From contig CALAGD010000053.1 in assembly GCA_937891425.1 (NCBI GenBank), positions 1-7,620 of the forward strand: a stretch of 7,620 nt of DNA, in the 5' to 3' direction. The stretch is from an uncultured Pigmentiphaga sp. (GTDB lineage: Bacteria > Pseudomonadota > Gammaproteobacteria > Burkholderiales > Burkholderiaceae_B). A program made the position numbers and the translations under genes. The notes beneath the pieces were generated by a model. The model did not search any database. It was not told the DNA's origin and saw nothing but the letters and a program-made list of their open reading frames with translations. Below, piece by piece: positions 1 through 5,851 of this stretch (positions within the stretch are counted from its first letter, which is position 1; each line of letters opens with the position of its first letter).

Positions 1-803
1 AGGTTGGCGTTGCTGCGGGCAGGCGTCGACGGTGCGCCTTCGCTCAGCTCCCACATCGAGCATTCGAGCAGCGGAATCGCGCTCTGCCCCGTGAGTGGGT
101 TGACGTAACGCACGCGCCGAATGCCGTCGGCGCCCGCCGGTGCATGCTGCAGGGCCCTCACGGCGTCCTGGTACGGATAGCGGAAGACGGGCGAATGGAC
201 GTCGTGGGGTTCTGGCAGGCAGGGCACGATGTTGGGCGCCGAGAATGCCGCATCAGGGATGGTCTTTGGCGGCACCACGATCGGGCCCGGCTCGAAAATC
301 CCCGTGCCCAGGTACACGTGCAGGGGAACGTCGAGTACGTCGAGCCAGACCACGGGTTCGGATCCATGGTGGTAATGCTCATGCCAGGTCATGCCGGGCG
401 TGAGCACCAGGTCGCCGAACTCCATGGGGCAGTCCTTGCCGTCCACGCGGGTGATCACCCCCGAGCCTTCGAGCATGAAGCGCAGGGCGTTCATGGTGTG
501 GCGGTGTGGCCGCGCGGTTTCGCCGGGCAGCAGGCACTGGAAGGCTGCCAGGACGTTCCCGCAGGTGAATTCGTCCGCCATTGACTGCGCGCGTGGGCTG
601 ATCATCTGCAGAACGCGCCGCTGTACCGCGGCGGGTGACGTCTGCTGAAACGCCAGGTCAATCAGGGGCCGGACGTCCTGCCAGCGCCAGACATGACTTT
701 CAACGAAATCGTCGAGTTGCCGGTGCGCGGAAGGGCTTTCCCACAACGGAGCGAGGCGGGCGGCATGCCAGTTTTGTCTGACAGTATTCGCGTCGGAGGA
801 CAT
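1..803 (-). CDS. Gentisate 1,2-dioxygenase-like bicupin ring-cleavage dioxygenase (3' end beyond window)
   Basis: The reading frame is open from the ATG at 803 to the window edge, giving 267 codons; this family is usually about 340-370 residues, so roughly the last quarter is missing. Gentisate dioxygenases are cytosolic Fe(II) enzymes that open 2,5-dihydroxybenzoate to maleylpyruvate. The first cupin domain spans about residues 85-165. It has the HRH metal-binding pair (H100, H102) in the family context RHTMNALRFMLEG, and a third histidine at H141 in TWHEHYHHG, followed by EPVVWLDVLDVP. A second cupin begins near residue 230 (RRVRYVNPLTGQSAIPLLE). An AGGA ribosome site lies 7 nt before the ATG. 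The gene starts 23 nt after the CoA-transferase stop, so it is co-transcribed. Related salicylate or 1-hydroxy-2-naphthoate dioxygenases share this fold, so the ring-cleavage substrate is not proven. Confidence 0.85.
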   Translation of the reverse strand, partial: MSSDANTVRQNWHAARLAPLWESPSAHRQLDDFVESHVWRWQDVRPLIDLAFQQTSPAAVQRRVLQMISPRAQSMADEFTCGNVLAAFQCLLPGETARPHRHTMNALRFMLEGSGVITRVDGKDCPMEFGDLVLTPGMTWHEHYHHGSEPVVWLDVLDVPLHVYLGTGIFEPGPIVVPPKTIPDAAFSAPNIVPCLPEPHDVHSPVFRYPYQDAVRALQHAPAGADGIRRVRYVNPLTGQSAIPLLECSMWELSEGAPSTPARSNAN

Positions 804-826
804 GTTCGTATCCTGTATGAGAGGTT

Positions 827-1975
827 TTACGCTTCGGTTGATCGCAGACCAAACTCTTTGCCGATCGCATGCTGGTGCTCGCGGAAAACAGGCGCGGCCC
901 GCTCTGCGGGGCCTCGCTGACCATCGATGCGTACCGGACGGTGAATTGCAGTGAGCTTGCCGACTTGCGGATGCTCGACCTGGTAGAACAGTTCGAGCTG
1001 CTGCACCTGCGGGTCGTTCATGACTTCGGCCAGGTTGTTGACCGGTGCGAAGGGAACGTCGTTTGCCTCGAGCCGGGTACACCATTCGTCGCGCGGGCGC
1101 GTCGTCATGATGGGGCCCAGCACGTCGGCCAGTTCAGTGTAATGGCGTGTGCGGTCCTGCGGAGTGCGGAAGCGCTCATCCTGGGCGAGGTCCGGGCGTT
1201 CGATTGCCGCCAGGAAACCCTGCCAGAACTTCTCGACCGACGACAGATGAACCACGAGCAGGCGCTCGTCGGCACACCGGAATGCATACGACTGCGAGAC
1301 TGCCACGCGCGACAGCGGCCCCGGAACGGTGCCATTGCGCGTGTATTGCGCGAATCCTTCGGGTGAGAACGCAACGGCCGTCTCGAGCATGTTCACTTCC
1401 ACGCGCGCGCCCTTGCCTGTGCGCTGACGCTGGTGCAGTGCGCCGAGGATGCCGTAAGCGGCATACATGCCCGTGATGTTGTCGCAGATTGTGGGTCCGT
1501 TCAGGCCTGGGTGCCGCGGGTCGACCATCAGGCTGGCCAGGCCGCTCAGGCCCAGTGCCACGGTGTCGTAGCAGGGGCGGTCGCGGTAAGGACCTTCCGC
1601 GCCAAAGCCCGTAATCGAGCAATGGATGAGGCGCGGGTTGATCTGCTGGAGGGTCGACTCGTCGAAGCCCAGCCGCGCCATGACGCCGGGGCGGAAGTTC
1701 TCCAGCAGGACGTCGGCATGCTGGAGCAGCGTGCGCAGGTCGGTCTTGCCTTCTTCCGATTGCAGGTTCAGCGCGATGCTTTCCTTGCCGCGATTGTAGG
1801 CAGCAAAATGAGGGCTATAGAGCCTGCCGGCGTGCCGGCGGAAGGGGTCTCCGCCTTCGGGGTGCTCCACCTTGATGACGCGTGCCCCCAGGTCGGCCAG
1901 CATCATGCCGGCCAGGGGTGCAGTAAGAACGGTGCCGAGTTCAATGACAAGTATGCCTTGGAGGGCGTCTTTCAT
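827..1975 (-). CDS. CaiB/BaiF family (class III) CoA-transferase
   Basis: The 382-residue product has the usual length for family III CoA-transferases, which move CoA between carboxylic acids without releasing free intermediates. The N-terminal Rossmann-like segment reads VIELGTVLTAPLAGMMLADLGA (in part, residues 10-31), followed by VIKVEHPEGGDPFR and the family signature LLENFRPGVMARLG at about 90-103. The catalytic aspartate that forms the acyl anhydride is D165 in ICDNITGMYAAYG. The C-terminal part (VPFAPVNNLAEVMNDPQV) is the usual second-domain motif. The ATG is 9 nt after the TAG stop of the acyl-CoA dehydrogenase gene, with only a weak AGG upstream, which suggests translational coupling. 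The likely role is activation of a pathway acid using CoA from another thioester. Donor and acceptor cannot be predicted from sequence. Confidence 0.92.
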   Translation of the reverse strand: MKDALQGILVIELGTVLTAPLAGMMLADLGARVIKVEHPEGGDPFRRHAGRLYSPHFAAYNRGKESIALNLQSEEGKTDLRTLLQHADVLLENFRPGVMARLGFDESTLQQINPRLIHCSITGFGAEGPYRDRPCYDTVALGLSGLASLMVDPRHPGLNGPTICDNITGMYAAYGILGALHQRQRTGKGARVEVNMLETAVAFSPEGFAQYTRNGTVPGPLSRVAVSQSYAFRCADERLLVVHLSSVEKFWQGFLAAIERPDLAQDERFRTPQDRTRHYTELADVLGPIMTTRPRDEWCTRLEANDVPFAPVNNLAEVMNDPQVQQLELFYQVEHPQVGKLTAIHRPVRIDGQRGPAERAAPVFREHQHAIGKEFGLRSTEA

Positions 1976-1984
1976 GGGTGCGGC

Positions 1985-3157
1985 CTAGCTGTAGTGCTTG
2001 AGAATGTTGCGTGCCAGAGTGGTGCGCAGCACTTCCGTGGGTCCTTCGGTAATGCGGTAGCTGCGCAGGTCGCGCCAGAACCGCTCGATCGGTGTGTCCT
2101 GCGTCAGGCCAAGGCCGCCATGCAGCTGCATGCACATGTCGACGACCTTGTATCCCATTTCAACGCCGAACGTCTTGATCATGAAGGTTTCCATGCGGGC
2201 GTCGATGCCGGCATCGATCTTGCGCGCCGCGTCGTACACCATGAGCCGGGTGGCGTAGACCTCGGTGAATGCGTCGGCCAGCATCCACTGCACGCCCTGG
2301 CGTTGTGCCAGGTACTCGCCGAAGGTCTTGCGTTGCAGTGCATAGCGGGTGGTCAGCGACAGGCAGCGTTCGGCTGCACCCATGGCATGAGCGCCCTGGC
2401 GGATGCGGCCGTGGTTGATGTAGTGCTGTGCCAGGGCAAAACCCTGTCCTTCTTCACCAACGAGGTTCTCGAACGGGACTTCGACATCCTCGAACACGAT
2501 TTCCCAGGGCTGGTCGCCGGTCACCGTGCGCTCCGGTCCGCCAAGCCTGACGCCGGGAGAATCCATGTCGACGATGAAGCAGGAGATGCCACCGCGTGCG
2601 CGTCGCTCGGGGTCGGTAAGTGCCATGACGATGGCGAAGTCGGCCTTGCCCGCGCGGGTAATGAAGCGCTTCACGCCGTTGATGCGGTAGCCATTGGCCG
2701 TGCGTACCGCGCGCGTGCGCATTGCGGAGGGGTCGGAGCCTGCATCGGGTTCGGTCTGGGCAAAGCAGTAGCGCTTCTTGCCCTCGATGACCGGATACAG
2801 ATAGCGCTGGCGCTGCTCTTCGGTCAGGCCGAGCAGGATGGGACCGATCATGGGGCCGAAGATGCCATGGTCCCTGGCCATCGATGCAACGGTGGTGCGT
2901 CCCACTTCTTCCCAGAATACGGCCAGCGGCAGCAGTGACAGTCCCTGGCCGCCGAGTTCTTCGGGAACGTCCAGCAGCCACAGGCCGGCGGCGCGGGCAC
3001 GTTCGCGCAGCTTCTGCGTGATCGATTCTTCCAGCAGACCGTCGGGGCCGAGCTGGGGTTCATACGGCATGAGCTCCCGTTCGACGAAGCGTCGGATGGA
3101 GGAGCGGAAAGTCAGAAGCTCTTCGGGAAGAGCTTCGTGCGGAATCATGTCGAGCAT
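1985..3157 (-). CDS. Acyl-CoA dehydrogenase (FAD-dependent)
   Basis: The 390-residue product covers the full acyl-CoA dehydrogenase fold: an N-terminal helical domain (1-125), a middle beta domain with the FAD/substrate motif CFAQTEPDAGSDPSAMR (131-147) and the ITRAGKADFAIVMA strand region, and a C-terminal helical domain with RKTFGEYLAQRQGVQWMLAD and QLHGGLGLTQDTPIERFWRD. A glutamate at the classical catalytic-base position is present, E371 in YRITEGPTEVLR, so the enzyme should be an active dehydrogenase forming a 2,3-enoyl-CoA and passing electrons to ETF. The ATG at 3157 gives a normal N-terminus, but no Shine-Dalgarno sequence is visible before it or before the in-frame ATG at 3148. It lies 89 nt after the Rieske gene and 9 nt before the CoA-transferase gene. 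The substrate is unknown; a cyclic or branched carboxyl-CoA would fit the cluster. Confidence 0.93.
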   Translation of the reverse strand: MLDMIPHEALPEELLTFRSSIRRFVERELMPYEPQLGPDGLLEESITQKLRERARAAGLWLLDVPEELGGQGLSLLPLAVFWEEVGRTTVASMARDHGIFGPMIGPILLGLTEEQRQRYLYPVIEGKKRYCFAQTEPDAGSDPSAMRTRAVRTANGYRINGVKRFITRAGKADFAIVMALTDPERRARGGISCFIVDMDSPGVRLGGPERTVTGDQPWEIVFEDVEVPFENLVGEEGQGFALAQHYINHGRIRQGAHAMGAAERCLSLTTRYALQRKTFGEYLAQRQGVQWMLADAFTEVYATRLMVYDAARKIDAGIDARMETFMIKTFGVEMGYKVVDMCMQLHGGLGLTQDTPIERFWRDLRSYRITEGPTEVLRTTLARNILKHYS

Positions 3158-3206
3158 GGATGACCGGCGTGAATGGGGTTGGTTTTGTGAAGGTTCTGTA
3201 GCGACA

Positions 3207-3229
3207 AAGGCGCGTAGGTTACGCGCCTT
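3207..3229 (-). terminator. Perfect 10-bp intercistronic hairpin (attenuator or mRNA-processing/stabilising element)
   Basis: Two arms, AAGGCGCGTA and TACGCGCCTT, form a perfect 10-bp stem with a 3-nt loop, beginning 17 nt after the stop of the Rieske gene. On the minus strand only TTT (two of them in the stem) precedes a G, so the U-tract is too short for a strong terminator. More likely it partly terminates transcription or protects the upstream message, lowering or separating expression of the downstream genes. The structure is certain from the sequence; its function is inferred. Confidence 0.5.
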
Positions 3230-3246
3230 GTCGGATCGGTTACGGA

Positions 3247-4443
3247 TCAGCCTGCCTTGTTCTCTTCCGCGCCGGGCTGGTGCGGGAGAACGAGCGGCTC
3301 ATCGAGCGGCTGCCACTGCTTGGTCGGCTTGCCATCCCGGATGAGATCCAGTTCGCGCCAGAAGATGCGTCGCAACGTGATGATGCCCTGGTCCGAGCGA
3401 CCGAGGATTTCGTTCTCTCGATCCGCAATGACACCCTGGCCGCGGATCGACAGGTAGTCCTGCGCAGCCGTCAGGCCGACGTAGATGTCCTCGGGGTTCT
3501 TCCAGACGCGGGAAGAAAAGAGTTCGTCATGATGCTTGGCAGGATCGTACTTGCCATACTTGGCGAAGTAGTCGCGGAAACGGCGGCGCGATACTTCATT
3601 GGCCTCGGGCGGCAGGCAGTAGATCATGAAGCGGGTGGTGTGATACTTGTCATTGGGGGTTACCCACACGAAGGTGTCGAGCCACGGATCTTCCGGCGTC
3701 AGCCCGGGCACGCAGATGTGGTTGTTGTTCGGGAAGGTCCAGTCGCTGACGCGCACGTTGTTGGCCGAACGGCGCGCGGTCTGGCGGATGCCGGCCGAGG
3801 TCTCTTCATAGCTGAGCTCAGGAATGGCGGGCGTAACAGCCTTGCCAAAGGGTCCGACGGTGAGCGCCTGGTGCACAAAGCTCACGTGCGTGGCGTCGAG
3901 CGAGTTCTCGACCTGCTGGAACCAGTTGTTGTCCCAGACTTCCTTGCCGTTGGCAATGAGGGCGCCCTCGCGCTCAGTGAGCTCCTTGCGCGGCAGCGCG
4001 AATTCCGGCGGTTCTCCTTCGCCGAGGTAGGCGAACACGAGACCCTGGTATTCCTTCACCGGATACCCGGGAATCTTGGTGCGCGGCATGCCCGTATCGG
4101 GTTCGGCGGGGCGTTGAACGCAGGCGCCCGTGCCATCGAACTGCCAGCCGTGGTACATGCAACGGATTTCGTCGCCGACGATCCAGCCGGTGTGGAGCAC
4201 CGTGCGGCGGTGGGCACAGAAGCCACCCACGAGATGGACTTTGCCGCTTGCGCCGCGGTAGAGTGTCAGATCCTCTCCGAGCACTTTCACCGGAATGGCA
4301 GTGTTCAGTTCAACTTCTTCCGACAGGGCGATCGGGTGCCAGAACTGGCGCAGGAGCCGACCCATGTCGGTATCCTTGTCAACCTCGACGAGGCGCTCCA
4401 GTTGCCGCAGGCGTTCCTGCCGACGTTCATCCATCGTGCTCAT
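3247..4443 (-). CDS. Rieske [2Fe-2S] non-haem iron aromatic oxygenase, alpha subunit (phthalate dioxygenase-like)
   Basis: Starting at MSTMDERR, the product is 398 residues, as expected for phthalate/vanillate-type oxygenase alpha subunits. The N-terminal Rieske domain has C76-A-H78 and C95-M-Y-H98, with 16 residues between the pairs, ligating the [2Fe-2S] cluster. The catalytic domain carries the mononuclear iron motif NSLDATHVSFVH, with the bridging D183, H186 and H191, and a likely third ligand D329 in AAQDYLSIRGQG. Such enzymes use O2 and reductase-supplied electrons for ring hydroxylation, dihydroxylation or O-demethylation of aromatic acids. No beta subunit or reductase gene is visible, so electrons must come from a partner encoded elsewhere. 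The ATG at 4443 is preferred over one at 4482: it follows GGAGGA and matches the usual family N-terminus, whereas the longer start adds 13 unconserved residues. It is the first gene of the operon and is read divergently from the LysR gene. Confidence 0.93.
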   Translation of the reverse strand: MSTMDERRQERLRQLERLVEVDKDTDMGRLLRQFWHPIALSEEVELNTAIPVKVLGEDLTLYRGASGKVHLVGGFCAHRRTVLHTGWIVGDEIRCMYHGWQFDGTGACVQRPAEPDTGMPRTKIPGYPVKEYQGLVFAYLGEGEPPEFALPRKELTEREGALIANGKEVWDNNWFQQVENSLDATHVSFVHQALTVGPFGKAVTPAIPELSYEETSAGIRQTARRSANNVRVSDWTFPNNNHICVPGLTPEDPWLDTFVWVTPNDKYHTTRFMIYCLPPEANEVSRRRFRDYFAKYGKYDPAKHHDELFSSRVWKNPEDIYVGLTAAQDYLSIRGQGVIADRENEILGRSDQGIITLRRIFWRELDLIRDGKPTKQWQPLDEPLVLPHQPGAEENKAG

Positions 4444-4446
4444 ACA

Positions 4447-4452
4447 TCCTCC
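4447..4452 (-). promoter_or_regulatory. Ribosome binding site GGAGGA for the Rieske oxygenase gene
   Basis: GGAGGA on the minus strand ends 3 nt before the ATG at 4443. The spacing is short for that ATG and generous for a second in-frame ATG at 4434, so either may be used. It excludes the upstream in-frame ATG at 4482 as the main start. Confidence 0.6.
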
Positions 4453-4516
4453 ATGCGAGAGAAACCTTTGGACGCATGGCATTCTCCGCGCGCGTCAGGG
4501 TATGAGCAAGACGAGA

Positions 4517-4545
4517 TTCGGGAATACTGTTATTCGAAATTTGAA
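4517..4545. promoter_or_regulatory. Predicted LysR operator: T-N11-A dyad and adjacent dyad in the divergent control region
   Basis: At 4533-4545 the sequence TTCGAAATTTGAA is a near-perfect dyad with a T-N11-A core, the classical LysR-type recognition pattern. Immediately upstream, 4522-4535 is a perfect GAATA-N4-TATTC dyad, and TTCG (4517-4520) pairs with CGAA (4535-4538). The block sits between the divergent starts at 4443 and 4609 and overlaps the -35 box of the regulator gene. This fits one site for autorepression and further contacts for activating the minus-strand operon. Binding is inferred. Confidence 0.6.
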
Positions 4546-4569
4546 AATCTCGTGGCAGCCCGATATACT
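4541..4569 (+). promoter_or_regulatory. Sigma70-type promoter of the LysR regulator gene
   Basis: A -35 box TTGAAA (4541-4546) and a -10 box TATACT (4564-4569) are 17 bp apart, each differing from consensus at one base. Transcription would start near 4576, leaving a leader of about 33 nt before the ATG at 4609. The -35 box lies partly inside the T-N11-A dyad, so the regulator bound there would block its own promoter. No equally good promoter is seen for the divergent minus-strand operon, as expected if it needs activation. Confidence 0.7.
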
Positions 4570-4608
4570 GCGCCGTCCCCGCAGGCGTGCGGGTCAAGAG
4601 TCGCTCTC

Positions 4609-5535
4609 ATGGAAATTTCACAGCTACGCAGTTTCGTCGTGGTGGCTGACCTGGGCAGCTATGTCAAGGCATCCGACGTCCTTTCCATTCCGCAGCCAAC
4701 GCTCAGCCGGCAGGTGCGCGCGCTTGAAGTCGAGCTGCGCGCCAACCTGTTTCATCGGCATGGTCGTGGCGTACGACTGACCGACAAAGGAAAGAAGTTC
4801 GTCGAATACGCGCGATCCGTGTTGCACACGGTTGATGCGGCGGTGCTGGCGGTGCGTGGCGACGATGCCGAGTATACCGGGCGCCTGATCATCGGTCTGA
4901 CGCCCGGTATCGGGCGGCTGCTGATCCCCGGTCTGGCACGTCTGCTGAAGGCGCGCTTTCCGCGGGCCAACATCAGCCTGCTCGAAGGTCTGTCCGGCCC
5001 CTTGTACGAGCAGGCGCTGCTGGGGCAGATCGATTTTGCAGTGGTGCTGAACCCCGCCAACTCGCCTCATTTGAAAATAGAGCCCCTGACGACCGAGCAG
5101 CTCTATCTGGCTGGTCCGGACATTCCTGGTGACCAGGCCAGGGTGATCTCGCTGGAAGCGCTTGCCGAGTTGCCGCTGATACTGCCGCACAGCAACCAGT
5201 GGACCCGTCCCGCCGTGGAAACCGCTGCGGCGCGCAAGGGCCTGCGGCCGCGCATCGAGCTTGAGGTCGACGCTACCTTCTCGTCGCTGGAGCTGGTTGC
5301 CGAGGGCGTTGGCTATACCATCGTCCCGGGCAGCATACGCCGTTCAAAGTCCATTCCCAGGCTTTCATGGAAACGAATCGTCGACCCTCCGCTGGAAGCG
5401 ACTGTCTGCCTCATCACCCCCGAGCGCAGGCCGGGAACGCAGTTGACTGCTGCGGCGGCCGAAATTGTCAAAGAGCTGGTGCGCAGCGAACTGGGAACCC
5501 TGAGCGTTCAGAAAGGTGACGGGGCTGACGGCTGA
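4609..5535 (+). CDS. LysR-family transcriptional regulator of the divergent catabolic operon
   Basis: The 308-residue product is a typical LysR-type regulator. The N-terminal winged helix-turn-helix runs over residues 1-60, with the recognition region SYVKASDVLSIPQPTLSRQV (17-36) and the wing RGVRLTDKGKKFVEYA. A linker helix follows, and the periplasmic-binding-like effector domain runs from about residue 90 (GRLIIGLTPGIGRLLIPGL) to the end. The frame stays open far upstream of this point, but that part is antisense to the Rieske gene; the ATG at 4609 gives the standard family N-terminus (MEISQLRSFV) and has AAGAG 8 nt upstream. It is divergent from the oxygenase operon, so it probably activates that operon in response to a pathway acid or CoA ester and represses itself. 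The co-inducer cannot be predicted. Confidence 0.95.
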   Translation: MEISQLRSFVVVADLGSYVKASDVLSIPQPTLSRQVRALEVELRANLFHRHGRGVRLTDKGKKFVEYARSVLHTVDAAVLAVRGDDAEYTGRLIIGLTPGIGRLLIPGLARLLKARFPRANISLLEGLSGPLYEQALLGQIDFAVVLNPANSPHLKIEPLTTEQLYLAGPDIPGDQARVISLEALAELPLILPHSNQWTRPAVETAAARKGLRPRIELEVDATFSSLELVAEGVGYTIVPGSIRRSKSIPRLSWKRIVDPPLEATVCLITPERRPGTQLTAAAAEIVKELVRSELGTLSVQKGDGADG

Positions 5536-5616
5536 GTGTTGTCTCCGGTGGCTGTCAGCGACCGGGGGATCGCGCGTTCACGGATGGTGGATCCTGCGAA
5601 GTGAGGTGCAGCATGT

Positions 5617-5646
5617 TGCATCGTCGTTCCCGCGGAACATGATGCA
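5617..5646. repeat. Interrupted 11-bp dyad in the LysR-Bug intergenic region
   Basis: TGCATC (5617-5622) pairs with GATGCA (5641-5646), and GTTCC (5626-5630) pairs with GGAAC (5634-5638), around a CGC loop with a small 3x2 internal bulge. There is no following T-tract. It could be a weak terminator for the LysR message or an operator. The TGCATC half-site recurs at 5650-5655. Confidence 0.45.
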
Positions 5647-5771
5647 GAGTGCATCTTCGGGCGTCGACAGGCATGCCAGATAGCGTACTTCACCCTTGAA
5701 GCATCATTCTGCGCACTGCAGTTCCCGGTGAGTCTTGCAGATTGCGTATAGCTGCATTGACCAAAATCGGC

Positions 5772-5801
5772 TTGTACGTGCCCGTGCTGGCCGTTGATAA
5801 T
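5772..5801 (+). promoter_or_regulatory. Candidate promoter of the Bug solute-binding protein gene
   Basis: A -10-like GATAAT (5796-5801, five of six consensus bases) is preceded at 18 bp by TTGTAC (5772-5777, only TTG conserved). It would give a leader of about 40 nt. It is the best match in the gap but weak at -35, so it may need an activator or may be chance. Confidence 0.35.
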
Positions 5802-5836
5802 CCGACGCGTCGCAACATTGGGGTTGCCTGCAACGC

Positions 5837-5851
5837 GAGGGTAGGAGAGTG
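5837..5851 (+). promoter_or_regulatory. Ribosome binding site and GTG start of the Bug gene
   Basis: Two overlapping purine runs precede the GTG: GAGG at 5837-5840 (8 nt spacing, plausible) and AGGAG at 5843-5847 (too close). The need for an intact signal peptide favours GTG at 5849 as the real start. Confidence 0.55.

Larger units (their letters stand above)
5536..5848 (+). other. 313-bp intergenic region between the LysR and Bug genes
   Basis: No convincing gene is present. The region holds an imperfect 30-nt dyad at 5617-5646 and a weak promoter candidate near 5772-5801. No U-tract terminator is visible after the LysR gene. A weaker inverted repeat, GCTGAC (5524-5529) with GTCAGC (5554-5559), spans the LysR stop and could form a long-looped stem. 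Confidence 0.5.

Noticed and set aside
144..648. Plus-strand open frames near the left edge
   Set aside because: They are antisense shadows of the gentisate dioxygenase-like gene, which has metal ligands and a ribosome site on the minus strand.
1433..2938. 501-codon plus-strand open frame
   Set aside because: It is antisense to the CoA-transferase and acyl-CoA dehydrogenase genes, whose conserved motifs lie on the other strand. Long antisense frames are common in GC-rich DNA.
4444..4560. Sigma70 promoter for the minus-strand operon
   Set aside because: Pairs such as TTGCTC and GAGAAT at 17 bp match consensus too poorly to call; the operon promoter probably depends on the regulator.
3280..4608. 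Long plus-strand open frame continuous with the LysR gene, which would make a 751-residue protein
   Set aside because: The first 443 codons are antisense to the well-supported Rieske gene and show no family motif. The LysR N-terminus, ribosome site and promoter all place the start at 4609.
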